A stretch of DNA of 64,000 bases from Microglena sp. YARC (taxonomy: Eukaryota > Chlorophyta > Chlorophyceae > Chlamydomonadales > Chlamydomonadaceae): positions 46,447,885 through 46,511,884 of the forward strand of contig CM039462.1 in the NCBI GenBank assembly GCA_022414725.1, in the 5' to 3' direction. This document shows positions 21,770 to 32,900 of this stretch, in pieces (position 1 is the stretch's first letter; every line of letters begins with the position of its first letter). The translations under genes were made by a program, and so were the position numbers. Under the pieces are notes generated by a model. It worked only from the letters and a program-made list of their open reading frames with translations. It was not told where the DNA came from and did no database searches.

Positions 21770-22860
21770 CAAAACATGCACACAAAATAATGCATCACAT
21801 GTGCATACGCAGAGTGACTCCCCCTGCTGCTGCCTTCTGCTTGGCATGCCTTGTAGTCCTGCTTCCACCTGTGCAACAGAAACCCACATCCATGTGCTAC
21901 CATACATGACAGCAGATGGGGGGCAACACGTGTCTCCAAGAACATGCAACACAAACACAGGCTGGTACATGACAGTAGTACCCTGGCCCACTCATATAAA
22001 TGCATCTCAACCCCCCCCAACCCTTAAGCACAACATGCTAAGCGGGGAGCAGCAGTCGGCTAAGGGTGCCCCTTCTCCAATTCGTTGCTCCCCGCTCAGC
22101 ATGTTGTGCTCTCTTGTTTCCACCTGTGTGACACAGACACACATAGCATACATGCACACAAAATAATGCATCACATGTGCATACGCAGAGTGACTCCCTC
22201 AGCTGCTGCCCTCTGCTTGGCATGCCTTGTAGTCCTGCTTCCATACATGACAGCAGATGGGGGGCAACAAGTGTCTCCAAGAACATGCAACACAAACACA
22301 GGCTGGTACATGACAGTAGTACCCCAGCCCACTCATATAGATGCAACTCAACCCCCCCTACCCCTTCAGCACAAGATGCTAATAAGTGGGGAGCAGCAGT
22401 CGGCTAAGGGTGCCCCTTCTCCAGTTGCTCCCCGCTCAGCATGTTGTGCTCTCTTCTTTCCACCTGTGCAACACAGACACACATAGCATACATGCACACA
22501 AAATAATGCATCACATGTGAATACACAGAGTGACTCCCTCTGCTGCTGCCCTCCGCTTGGCATGCCTTGTAGTCCTGCTTCCACCTGTGCAACAGAGACC
22601 CACATCCATGTGCTACCATCCATGATAGCAGATGGGGGGCAACACGTGTCTCCAAGAACATGCAACACAAACACAGGCTGGTACAGTAGTACCCCGGCCC
22701 ACTCATATAAATGCATCCCCCCCCCCCCCCCCCCCCCCCTACCCCTTCAGCACAACATGCTAAGCGGGGAGCAGCAGAGGGCTAAGGGTGCGCTCAGCAT
22801 GTTGTGCTCTTTTGTTTCCACCTGTGCAACGCAGACACTCCATGCTTGCACACCAGGCAG
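21770..22860. repeat. CACTA internal satellite, cluster 2 (about 3.5 units)
   Basis: Same unit as cluster 1. The anchor GAGTGACTCC falls at about 21811, 22190 and 22530, spacings of ~377 and ~340 bp. The inverted pair around GCGGGGAGCAGCA / TGCTCCCCGC is present in each complete unit. Confidence 0.88.
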
Positions 22861-23004
22861 GCCAGCACCATAAGCATCTGCTCCTCTGGAATCAGTTGGG
22901 AACGCTCCCCTCGAATCCGCCTAGCGAGCTGCAAATAAAGAGGGTGGGCAAATTTGAGAGTGAGCGTTTTGTTTTTGTGCTTAGTGAGAGCTTAAGACAA
23001 AGTA

Positions 23005-23362
23005 GTGGGTAACAGGCTATATTATATAATCCCTGCCTACAGTACCTTAGTGGCTGCTACTACCACCCACTGCGCTGTAGCAAGTGCTTCAAGAGCACTC
23101 ACATGGGCTACAGCTAGCGGGTGGTCGTCGCCTGCCTTCTGGTACAAGGAAGGAATAAATACAACTCTAATCATGGGTGACAGGCTATATTATGCATTCC
23201 CTGCCTACGGTACCTTGATGGCTGCTACTACCACCCACTGCGCTGTAGCAAGTGCTTCAAGAGCACTCACATGGGCTACAGCTAGCCGGTGGTCGTCGCC
23301 TGCCTTCTGGTACAAGGAAGGAAAAAATAAAACCATAATCATGGGTGACAGGCTATATCCCC
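23005..23362. repeat. 168-bp tandem repeat, 2.1 copies
   Basis: The word GGCTATAT begins at 23015, 23183 and 23351. Two full units (GCTGCTACTACCACCCACTG ... TACAAGGAAGGAA) and a short third start lie next to the histone H3 fragment. Confidence 0.85.
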
Positions 23363-23503
23363 GGAAATATGCTTATGCTTAGACCAGACCAGCAACACAT
23401 GCCCCCCCCCCCCCCCCCCCCCCTATATCTAGGCCCAGACCAGGCCAGCAACACACACAACCATCTACGCCAACCACCCACATAGCCATCTATCCTCACA
23501 CAC

Positions 23504-24010
23504 CTGCATATCCTTGGGCATGACCGTCACTCGCTTGGCGCGAATCGCGCATAGGTTGGTGTCCTCGAAGAGACCGACCAAGTAGGCCTCTGCAGATTCC
23601 TGCAGAGCTAGAATGGCGGAGACCTGGAGGCGCAGATCGGTGGACTTCTGGTACTTGCGGATTTCCCGCAACGCCACAGTGCCAGGCCTGCAATGGAAAT
23701 GGGAGGAATACTTAATCGCCTTCGCACGAACAGACTATTCAACCCGGCAGCTTCGACGCGCAGCCCACTACTACACCAGCCGCATTAGCCCGCTTCATCA
23801 ATTTGCAGGCGATAGCCAGCCCCACCCCCTCAATTTGATTGCTTATGGTGCTGTGTCGCATTTAACATTGCGAGACACTCACCTGTAGCGGTGGGGCTTC
23901 TTCATGGGACCTGTGGCAGGGGCATTCCTAACCTGCGTCTTAGTCGCCAATTGATTCTTTGGGGCCTTGCCGCCCGTGGACTTACGAGCGGTCTGTTTGG
24001 TACGCGCCAT
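23504..24010 (-). pseudogene. Captured histone H3 gene, two exons, internal deletion, 3' exon missing
   Basis: Exon 1 is 24010-23883 and exon 2 is 23687-23504, with GT-AG splice sites. They give 104 residues starting [17 protein letters not shown]. The intron after ...HRYR and the donor after ...MPKDMQ sit at the positions known in animal H3.3 genes, so the source was probably a replacement-type H3. Three defects are seen. Twenty-two residues (end of alpha-N to alpha-1, between KST and TDLR) are missing in frame. The last ten codons (third exon) are not found. Tail substitutions replace K18 with N, R26 with V, K27 with R and S28 with N, while K4, K9, S10, K14, K23 and K36 stay. 104+22+10 equals the canonical 136. 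A normal histone fold is unlikely. The gene lies inside the CACTA element. Confidence 0.9.
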
Positions 24011-24131
24011 TCCAGCAATCAGGTGGATATGAGGGCATAAAGAATAAGGCAAGTGGTCAGATCTGTGGTATTCATTCAGTGCAACCAGGGTTTCGTGGTT
24101 TCTTCGGTGGCACGTCAAATCGTACGGCATA

Positions 24132-24350
24132 TCAAGCACGCACCTGGTAGTAGTCTCTTCCCGTAGAGACAGCGGATCCGTCACTGCAAACACCAGCCCG
24201 GAGTCGCACAGCAACTAGCCCTGGGCCGAGGCCGATCCCGTACGCAGGCTTGTAAGATAGGTCGCGCGGCGGAACATACCTACACAGCTCGCCAGCCTCC
24301 TCGAGGGTAAGTGATGGCTTGCGCTCTGGGGTAGTTCGAACAGCTGCCAT
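24132..24350 (-). other. Possible captured first exon upstream of the H3 fragment
   Basis: The minus frame opens at 24350 with MAAVRTTPERKPSLTLEEAG and runs into a good donor, TGTAG|GTATGT, after about 24 codons. The composition is protein-like. I do not recognise it. It could be the first exon of a second captured gene or part of the H3 promoter region. Confidence 0.3.
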
Positions 24351-24779
24351 GCCGCTACCATTCCTTTCTCGACTTAAGTCAAATACTAATTATATATTGT
24401 GCCGAGTAGTGCGATAAATAGGCACGGCTGCAATTCCGAGAGCAGTTCGAATGCAAGAATGGCAAGGTCGCGACATTTGAATTCAAACAGACGAGCGACA
24501 GCCAGCCGGGGGAAAAGAAGAAAGATTACAAGGGGCTCATGTCCTAGCAGTGAAACAACACCGCCCTAAGGTCGGACTCGAGAAACCACCCGCCGTCTTC
24601 CGGCAGCGGGGCTCGAACTCCGGTCACCGAAGCCTTAATGCCGGGGGAAGCCTGGAAAGGGTCTGCAGCCCGATCCAATCAGATGATTGAACTAGTGGTA
24701 CAGCACAACGCCAAATCAAGGTGTGTGTCGGGTGTTCGATTCCCCCATCGGTAGATCTGAGCGTTGAAGGTCGTTTTCA

Positions 24780-24970
24780 TCGTGACTGTTTACAGACCAT
24801 TTACAGACCACGTTGCCAGCCAACACGGTAAAGGCTCTGTACCCAGGACTTACATTCTTTTTACAGTCCTTTTACAAACAACGAGTCCCCTCTGTCATTT
24901 ACAGACCTCGTTACAGACCATTTACAAAGGGAACTATGTAAATGGCCTGTAACGAGGTCTGCCAAAGTCG
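24780..24970. repeat. Right subterminal motif array of the CACTA element
   Basis: TTACAGACC, TTTACAGA and GTAAATGG words in both orientations mirror those at the left end, followed by the right terminal inverted repeat that ends TTGATAGTG at 24995. Confidence 0.85.
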
Positions 24971-24995
24971 GTAAAGGGCCCGAATATTGATAGTG

Positions 24996-25777
24996 ATTGT
25001 TGATCTGGTGGAGCAGTTTGGTCTTACTGCTGCTGCCAAGCCCAAGTTTGGTGCCCCCATGGCCAAGTCCACCGTCACTGACCCACCTGGAGACCCCTTG
25101 CCCTCTAATAGCCAGTACCTCTCTCTTGTGGGTGCTTTGCTATACCTGGCTACTTGCACCAGGCCTGATATTTCATTTGCTGTTAGCTACCTGTCCAGGT
25201 TTTCTGCTCAACCTACCGTCCCCCTCTGGGGGGCAGCCAAGCGTTTGCTCTTGTATTTGAGGTCACATTCCCACCTGGGACTCACTTACACCCACAGCCC
25301 TGAGTTATCTTTTACTGTCTTTAGTGACTCATCCTTTGCTGATGATGGGTCTGACAGGAGGTCTCAGACTGGCTTTGCTGTGCTAGCTGGGGGTGCATAG
25401 TGAACTGGATGAGCAAGAGGCAGCCTACTGTTGCCATTAGCTCTAGTGAGGCTGAGTATCAGGCCCTGTCTCAGGCTGCCAGGGAGGTCCAATGGTTGAA
25501 GAAGTTGAGGGTGGATCTGGGTCTGCCTTGTGATTTGGTTACCATTCAGGGTGACAACTTAGGGTCTCTGAGTTGGGCCAATGACTGGCAGCTCCTCCCT
25601 CGCAGCAAGCACATTGATGTTATTCATCACTACATCAAGGAGCTGGTGGAGGATGGTCAACTGGACGTTGCCTATGTTAACACCAAGGACAACTGTGCTG
25701 ACCCCTTCACCAAGCCCCTTGATCCTGCTGTGTTCTGGAGGTTTGTCCGAATGCTTGGAATGACCGCTTCTTCTTAG
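24996..25777 (+). pseudogene. Pol of element A, part 3: end of RT and RNase H
   Basis: VDLVEQFGLTAA, SLVGALLYLATCTRPDISFA and the RNase H blocks FSDSSFADD, SSSEAEYQALSQAAREVQWL and QGDNLGSLSW are clear. The C-terminal SKHIDVIHHYIKELV ... DPFTKPL is the typical end of Copia pol. A one-base loss plus a stop near 25385-25400 (GGGGGTGCATAGTG, where B has GGTGGGTGCATTGTT) breaks the frame. Stop at 25775-25777. Confidence 0.9.
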
Positions 25778-26089
25778 GGTCGTTTTTTTTTTCTGGTTAC
25801 ATCGGTTACTTTGGTTATCATTGTTTGGCATTAGGTTCCTATTCCCGGATCGGGTTTTCTATACCGTTGTTACCCATCTTTGATATTCGGTTTTCATTTT
25901 TTTCAAACTTGGCAAAATTTTGGTTTTTTGCCTTGTTTCATTCCTTCCTGTCCCCTTTGGGTTCCATTTGAAGTTCTTTCAATTTTTCGGAGTTCTTTGA
26001 TTTTTTTTTATCCTGTTACATATAGTTCTATGTCCCTAGTGCCATAGGTGGAGAAGTAGTATTGTATGTCACCTGTGTCATAGGTGGAG
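25778..26089 (+). other. 3' untranslated region of Copia element A
   Basis: Shared with element B (33620-33940): GGTTCCTATTCCCGGATCGG is conserved. It ends in the purine-rich ATAGGTGGAG directly before the 3' LTR, the probable polypurine tract. Confidence 0.8.
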
Positions 26090-26426
26090 TGTCAGCATGA
26101 ATTGCGGTGCTCTCACGCGTTTTATGACTTGGTGACTACTTCTGTACTTCCTTAGAACTATCGGCTCTCCCAGTCCTGTGCCAGCTTCCCGTAGTGACAG
26201 CTTCCCTTAGACTGTGTCATCCTTGAGTGACTCAGTGACAGTTTCCTGTCAGCTGCGTCACCGGTCTAGCCTGTACCCTGTTAGGTTCCTGGCTGCCGCC
26301 TCCTTTCACCACTGGTGCCCCTTGATGGGTCTCCAGTGCTTGTAATGCTACTCTCGTCTCCGCATTTATAGATTGGCGTGTCTGCTCACACTTTGTCCAC
26401 TCTCCGGAGTGTTATCCAAGCTAATA
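26090..26426 (+). repeat. 3' LTR of Copia element A (337 bp)
   Basis: Direct repeat of 5369-5705, same length, followed by the target duplication AGGGG at 26427-26431. Confidence 0.95.
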
Positions 26427-26431
26427 AGGGG

Positions 26432-27075
26432 CACCGGGCCAGTCGAGTAGCTCTTTGTTTGAGTACCGACACGAGGAAGCAGGGGCCATAGGATAGGGGC
26501 CAGACCGCAGAAGTGCCCAACTTCCGGACAGAAAGTGTAAGGAAGGCTGGGTGGATATCCTGGCTCTAGGTCACAGGCCATTATAAACCCCCAACGCATG
26601 TTTTTCTACTGCAGAGATATAAATGGACTCAGTGGCCTCGGCGGGTTGGGTAGATACTCTCAAAAGAGCTTGTTGGAAGACCATTATGAAGTGAGCTATA
26701 AGCATTTCTCTAAACGTCCCCGCATATTGGGATGGAATTTAATATGGTAAGCTCTAGGTTCACACCAGTTCGGTCTCCATACTCTAGTCTGATATAGATG
26801 CTGGACCATTTATTATTATCTTCGGGATCCCTGCTTCTACCTTGAGTTTTTTTTAATGATATAGACAATCCTGTCGCAGCCCTTTTCTAGATAGAGGGCA
26901 GCAACAATTGATATTAATTGGAAGTCATGCTCACATAAATGATCCAATATGCGGCATATTATATGCTAGGCACTCGTAGTGTGCTGGAAAATAAAACCCG
27001 TTAGGATGAATTCGCCAAATATCGAACTCATATCATCGTTGGATAAATGCTAAAAATCCCTCTCATCATTCATAA
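26432..27075. other. Spacer between elements A and B
   Basis: About 640 bp of AT-richer sequence. I see no supported gene. Its end may be an intron feeding the LEA-like frame, since TGCAG lies at the frame's start. Confidence 0.4.
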
Positions 27076-27279
27076 ATGCAGAAAGCATCAGTACAGGCAC
27101 AAGAAGCAGCAAAGCAAGCCACCGAGGCCGGCAAGTCAGCAGCTGAGGCGGCAGTAAATACCGGCAAGTCAGCGACCGATACGGTAGTAAAAACCGGCAA
27201 GTCAGCTGCTGATGTGGTATCAAATACAACAGCTGGGGAAGCTGCCACATCAGCCAAGGAAACCGCCGCGGGGCGGTAG
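27076..27279 (+). CDS. LEA-like alanine/lysine repeat peptide (possible last exon)
   Basis: 67 codons, Ala-, Lys-, Thr- and Ser-rich, with no Trp, Cys, Pro or aromatic residues. It contains 11-to-15-residue repeats of the form AAEAAVNTGKSATD / TVVKTGKSAAD. This is the amphipathic pattern of group-3 late-embryogenesis-abundant and related stress proteins, found widely in algae. The TAG stop is at 27277-27279. The ATG overlaps a TGCAG that could be a splice acceptor, so this may be only the last exon of a larger gene. Copia element B is inserted 10 bp after the stop, which would interrupt the 3' untranslated region. Function is inferred from composition only. Confidence 0.4.
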   Translation: MQKASVQAQEAAKQATEAGKSAAEAAVNTGKSATDTVVKTGKSAADVVSNTTAGEAATSAKETAAGR

Positions 27280-27289
27280 GTGGAGCAGT

Positions 27290-27683
27290 TGTCAGCATGA
27301 ATTGCGGTGCTCTCAAGCGTTTTATGACTTGGTGACTACTTATGTACTCCCTTAGAACTATCGGCCCTGATAGCTTCCCATAGTGATAGCTTCCCGTAGA
27401 ACTGAGTCATCCTTTAGTGACTCAGTGTCAGCTTCCTATTGACTGCCTGTCTCTCTGTGTCTTATCGGTCTCTCCCTGACATCTCCTGTGTTAAACGGTG
27501 TCAGGGTGACAAGATCCGGGCTTAGGGTCTATTCAGGTTACAGGCATCCACTTCGCCCACCGCTGGTGTCCTTTAGTGTACGTCCTTGCTTGTAACGTTA
27601 TTCTCGTCTCTGTGTATAGATTGGCGCGTCTGTCTCCGCTGCATACATCTCTGTCCACTCTTAGAAGTGCTTAATAGCTGATA
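27290..27683 (+). repeat. 5' LTR of Copia element B (394 bp)
   Basis: Direct repeat of 33941-34334. Preceded by the target duplication GCAGT. The interior begins GGTTCTGGGCTTCATCTCG. Confidence 0.95.
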
Positions 27684-27720
27684 GGTTCTGGGCTTCATCT
27701 CGATCTACCACTGCTTTATA

Positions 27721-29915
27721 ATGCAACTTCCGCGTGGGCCTCCTGCCGGCTTCGAAAAGCTAACCCCACAGAATGGTTTGTCTTGGTCGCGCGGTATGGA
27801 GAGCGTCATTGTATCCAATGGCTGCGACCGCATTCTTCCGTTCAAGACTCGTGTTCCCACTGATTGGCTTGATGATTGCGCGCCAGCGGCCTCTGCTGCC
27901 TTAGATGAGTCTCCTTCCGCCATCATGGAAGACATCCCCCCCTACCAAACCTCCATTTCTCTCCCTCCTTCTCCTCTTGTCCAACGCCTCCTTCCTGAGG
28001 TAGAGGATATTCTGATGCGTCTATGCTGCGTCTCGACTCAGATCATCAAATACAAGTCTTCTCCTCCGCCTCCTGATGCCCGTTTTGAGTATGACAATGC
28101 TGATCTGGCTCGCCATAAGCATGAAGATGGCTACCACACTGAGGATGACGATGACGACGAAGAGGAAGACCTACAGAGTGCGCGGAGTGGTGACTTCGGT
28201 GGAGTCACACCTTCCACCGCCACTCGTGTTTTTGAGTCTCCGGTGTTTGAGCACCAGTCGGCTCCTCCTCCTCCTCCTCCTCCTCCTGTCTACAAGCCTC
28301 CGACTGCTCCTCCGCATCCACCTGCGGTACCTGAGCTGGCTATGCCGACTTTGCTGAGAAGCTCGTCACTTGGTCCTTTGATTCCTCCCCTCCCCTTTGT
28401 TCGCAACCCTTCTGAGCGAGCTCTGGCTGGCTACCACACGCGGTCTCGTGAGACTGCTGCTGCTGCCTCGAGTGTCCACAGCGATGCTGCTGGCCCCTCC
28501 CTGAATCCACCTCCACCTCCACCGGTGGAGCAGCCTCCTGCCCCTTCTCCTTTTCCTCCCCCCCTGCCCTACTACCCGAATCGCTCGCTGGGATGCTTAT
28601 CCTGGGAGCACCTGCTTGATGGCTCCACACCTTCGCGCATGGATGTGCGGAGTTGCCGCCAAATTCGCAAGGCGCAGAAAGCTGGTGACTCCTTGGACCG
28701 CACTTTGTACGGTAGGATGGATCAGGCTGCCACTCGGGCTAATCTAGATACGAAGGGCGGGCTAGGCGAGTGATGGTGTTCTCTGAGTTGGGTCATGCAT
28801 GCCGTGCTTATCTGGGGCCTGTGCAGGCAGGGATTGACTACCCCCCTCCTGGTGGTGCTACCTTTGGTGGATTGGGAGTTCGAAATGCAAATCTACGCAA
28901 GTACCAGTTTGCCAAAGTTCCTCTCAGCTTTGTACCTCCTAGGCCAGATTTTGAGCTACTCGTAAATGTTGCGAGTTCTTTGGATGAGATTGAGAACCTT
29001 GATGACCAGCGTGCATATGATGCTGGCATCGCTGCCGAGTACTTTCTGTCGGTTCGTGCTATGTATGATGCCACGCCGTTTTCGCCTGTTGCCTCACCAC
29101 CTGCCTCTCCTAGTCAGACTCGTGTAGATCCTGCACTGTTAGGATTTAGTACCCTGCCCCTTGCACGCCAGGAGTTCATGTGTCTCACCATGATGCTCGC
29201 GCACATGACGGAACCGATGGTACAGGTGTATCAGGATTTTGCTACACCTCGCGATATCTTACTGCATATCAAGAGGCAGCATTCTGATGCCCTTGCTGCT
29301 CGGGTTCCCCTCATGCTTGTTGAGCTTCGTAGTGTGACCATGAACAACTCTGAACCCGTGGATGTGTTCTTTCGCAGGGTGCGGCAGTTGTGCACTGATC
29401 TTCGCAGTGCGGGATACCCGCAGCCGCAGCGTCACGCGATGCACACTATAATCAATGGCATCACTCACCCTCGATTCGATTCGCTGCGCCTCCAGTTTGG
29501 CTTTGAGTTGTACCAGAACAAGACCGTAGACTACTGGTCTTGTCTTGATGCTTATAGATCGTTAGATTTCTTAAATGTGTCTCTCCCCAGGTCTGATCCA
29601 AGGCATCCTGGCTGGTCCCGCGACCCTCCCCAGATCCCTGCTAATGCTGCTTTCCAGCGGGGCAAGGGATCTGGTTCTCAGAGTTCCGGGGGCACCAAGA
29701 GGCGCTTGGATTGCACTTGGGGACCCTGTCGTTCGAAAACGAGCCACTCGGAAGACCGCTGCTTTACAAAGTATCCGGAACTCAGAAAGGCCAAGGGACG
29801 TGCACCTGGTTCTGAACCGGTGCCCGTAGCTTTGGCCCGTCCAGGGTCGCTTACACGTAAGCAGCTGTCGTCCTTGCAGGCTCAGATCAATGGGTACGCC
29901 ATTTCAAAGAACTAG
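27721..29915 (+). pseudogene. Gag of Copia element B, one-base frameshift
   Basis: ATG at 27721. The frame is shifted near 28756 by loss of one G (GAAGGGCGGG where B-prime has GAAGGGGCGGG), and continues in the frame that ends at 29915. The domain order is as in element A: NGLSWSRGMESVIVSNGCDR block, acidic run, proline-rich linkers, helical Gag core (LTMMLAHMTEPMVQVYQDF ... VFFRRVRQLCTDL). The C-x4-C-x5-H-x4-C knuckle (CTWGPCRSKTSHSEDRC) follows. It ends with UAG at 29913-29915, in phase with pol. Confidence 0.9.
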
Positions 29916-32900
29916 GAGGTAAGCTCTGTCCTATTTTCTTGCACGACTAAGTTCTCAAACATTTGCAGCCCAAGTCTTTCTGAAGGTATCTGGCATGTGG
30001 ACTCGGGAGCTGGGATGTCAATCACAGGTGATAGGTCCTTGTTCACTGTGTTTGAATCCTCTGCTTTTGGGCCTGCAGTTCGATTTGCTGATGGGGTGAT
30101 TCAACGGTCAGAGGGTATGGGGTCCATTGTGTTATGTAGTGATTGGTTACCAACATCAATCACCTTAACCAATGTTCTATACATACCCCACTGTCCAGTA
30201 AATCTCCTGTCCGTAAATGCTGTAGCTCATTCCCTCCACTGCAAGATTGCTTTTGATAGTATTAGTTGTACTGCCACTTAGGGCTCTTCTGTGCTCTGGT
30301 CCTTTCCTGCTTCCAGTGATGGTGTGTATAAGTTTGCATGTAGGCCTTGTCACACCTCCAGTCGTTGTTTGAGGGTTGCTGAATATTATCCAGCTTTTGC
30401 ACTTGATGTTGATGAGGACGGTGGAGTTATTATCCCTACCACTCCTGCATGGTTGTGGCATAGGCGACTGGGTCATCCCGATTATGATGCCTTGCACAAC
30501 CTTGTCAAGCGTGGTATGGTTAAGAACTTACCCCTCAGCCTTCATCAAGTACAAAAGATGGGTAAGATCCCATGTGATGCTTGTCAAAAGGCTAAGGGAA
30601 AGCGTCTCCCTTTTCCTAAAGAAAGCATGACTGAGGTCCTTGCACCCCTCCAACGCCTTCACTTGGATATCATGGGACCGGTTCATATTAGGGGTCTTCG
30701 TGGGGAGTTTTATATCTTGTGCCTTGTAGACCAATTCTCTGGCTATGCTGAGGTATTGTGCTTGAGGACCAAGGATGAAGCTCCCTTAGCAGTCCAGACT
30801 ATCATCCTCAGATGGTCAAATCAGCTGCAGGGGTTTGCCTTTAAGTGTCTGAGATCTGACAGGGCTAAAGAGTTTATAGTTAAATGGTTCGAGGATTGGT
30901 TAGAATCGGTTGGGGGCAGTACATGAGTTGTCTTTGGCATACACTGCACAGCAGAATGCAACTGTGGAAAGGTATAATGGGGTCCTTCAGAATATAGCTA
31001 GGAGTATCCACTTGGAGTCTAAGCTTACTAAGTCCTTTTGGCCCTATGCCTTCCTGGCTGCTTGTTACCTTAGAAACCGTCTGCCTAACCAGGGACGCAA
31101 GACACCCTTTGAGTTGTTTTATGGGGTGAAACCTGATGTGTCGTTATTACGTGTGTTTGGATGCCCCTGCTATGTTACTCTAGTCAATGGGAAGAAACGT
31201 AATAAGCTAGACGAAAGGGCGTTATCTGGTAGACTGGTTGGGTATTCTCTGGTGAGTAAGGGTTATTTTGTTTGGGTTCCTAAGTTGCGCCAGGTAGTAG
31301 AGAGTCGTGATGTACTCTTCTATGAGCAGTTTGATCATAACTGCATTCCTGGGCTAACTCCCTATGATGGGTCGCCATATGTCTCTAGCATCCCTGCCGC
31401 CATCAACGGACACATGCCTGTGGTTGCGGTTGATTCCCTAGACCCTTTGTCTTCCCCAATTGTTGACCACTGTCCTGGCCATAGGATGACTCTGCGACCT
31501 AGGTCGGGGGCCAGTGGTACTGTTTTGCGTGAGAACACACTGGGCGGGCGAGTTTCTGCGGCTCCTATGGACAAAATCTTAGCCGAATCTCAGGGGGTCG
31601 CCAGGCCCTCCTCTGCGTCACATTCCGTCGGTGAAGTCGTTGGATTTACACCAACTCAGACCATAGTGGATCCTTTGTTAGATCCATTGCCTACTAGTCA
31701 TCATACTCCCATCATCACTGATAGCTCGATGGAGTTGGTGAACGCTTCACCTCCTGCCGTCTCTGATAGATTACTCAGGAGTCCGGGTGATGATGTAGCC
31801 GTTGCAGATGATGCAAGTGATGATCTTGAACCGTGGTCAGGCTCCGATACTGCGTATGGCTGGGGTGTTCCGGTCGACCCAGGCTTCGTTGATTTAGAGG
31901 CAAAGAAGGCCGGCCCTGTTCAACCAGGCAGTAGTTCTGCACTGGGGGCTTTACTAATGGTTACTGCTGATACTGCTGATACCCCCGCTGCCCATGTACA
32001 AGTAAACTGCTTGTACGTGGGAGCATCTGTTGCATCCACCACTGAACTGACCTACAAAGCTGCCATGTTGCATACCAACCCTGACAGGGATCAATGGCTT
32101 CTTGCCATGAAGGATGAGATGGCTTCCCTTCATGCCCATGGTACATGGGTTCTCACTCCACAGCCTCGTAAGCAGAAGATCCTGTCTGGCAGGTGGTTAT
32201 TTGTGAAGAAGATTGGTGTTGATGGTACTATACGCTTCAAGGCACGTTTTGTGGTCCGTGGTTTTCTGCAGCGTCCTGGGCTGGATTTTCATGATGTATA
32301 TGCCCCTGTCTCCTCCAAAGCAGGTCTTAGGGTGCTCCTGGCTGCCATCACTCATAGGAAGATGTTTGTTCGGCAGCTAGACATCAAGACTGCATTCCTA
32401 AATGCCAAGCTGGAGCCTGGTCTGGACCTGTACTGCCACCAGCCTGAGGGCTTTAGGCACCTTGGTCCTAACGGTGTTCCACTTGTCTGCAAACTGATCA
32501 AGTCCCTTTATGGATTGAAGCAAGCACCCAGAGCTTGGAGTAGGGATGTCAAGCGGGTTCTGGTTGCTCATGGCTTTACTATGTGCAAGGCAGAACCTGC
32601 TCTGTACTTTAGGAAGGATTCTGATGGTGAATGGAGCTATGTCCTGACCTATGTTGATGACTTTATCTGTGCTTTTAGTGAGCTGGATAGGTATGTGTTG
32701 CTGATCCAGGCAATGGAAGCAGCTGGCTGGGAGGTCAAAGAGATGGGTGTTCCAATTCAGTTCCTCTCTTTGGACATGGATGTTACCCTTGACTCTGAAG
32801 GCAGGTGTGTTCAGATCAATCTCTCTCAGCACACCTACATTGTTGATCTGGTGGAGCAGTTTGGTCTTACTGCTGCTGCCCCACCCAAGTTTGCTGCTCC

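Larger units (their letters stand above)
17246..24995. mobile_element. CACTA-type DNA transposon (7750 bp), non-autonomous, carrying a histone H3 gene
   Basis: The ends are perfect terminal inverted repeats of at least 29 bp beginning CACTATCAATATTCGGGCCC, flanked by a 3-bp duplication ATT (17243-17245 and 24996-24998). A CACTA terminus, 3-bp duplication, and dense subterminal motifs are the hallmarks of the CACTA (En/Spm) superfamily. I find no transposase-like reading frame. The interior holds subterminal repeat arrays, two clusters of a 340-377 bp satellite, a 168-bp tandem repeat, poly(C) runs, and on the minus strand a spliced but damaged histone H3 gene plus a second possible captured exon. 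Comparison with element B shows clean insertion into Copia pol. Confidence 0.93.
5369..26426 (+). mobile_element. Copia LTR retrotransposon 'A', split by three nested insertions
   Basis: The two 337-bp LTRs (5369-5705 and 26090-26426) begin TGTCAGC and end GCTAATA, a short imperfect inverted repeat. They are flanked by the same 5-bp duplication, AGGGG (5364-5368 and 26427-26431). This shows that 21 kb of sequence is one insertion. Subtracting the three nested insertions leaves about 6.9 kb. In order it holds a gag gene, an in-frame UAG, then protease, GAG-pre-integrase, integrase, reverse transcriptase and RNase H. Protease-integrase-RT-RNase H is the Copia (Pseudoviridae) order. It is dead as a coding unit because of the insertions and a frameshift in RNase H. 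Confidence 0.95.

Noticed and set aside
24660..24755. A tRNA on the plus strand (TTCGATTCCCCC T-loop-like sequence and a 5-bp anticodon-like stem)
   Set aside because: The acceptor stem does not pair, the T stem has a mismatch and the anticodon loop lacks the U before the anticodon. At best a relic.
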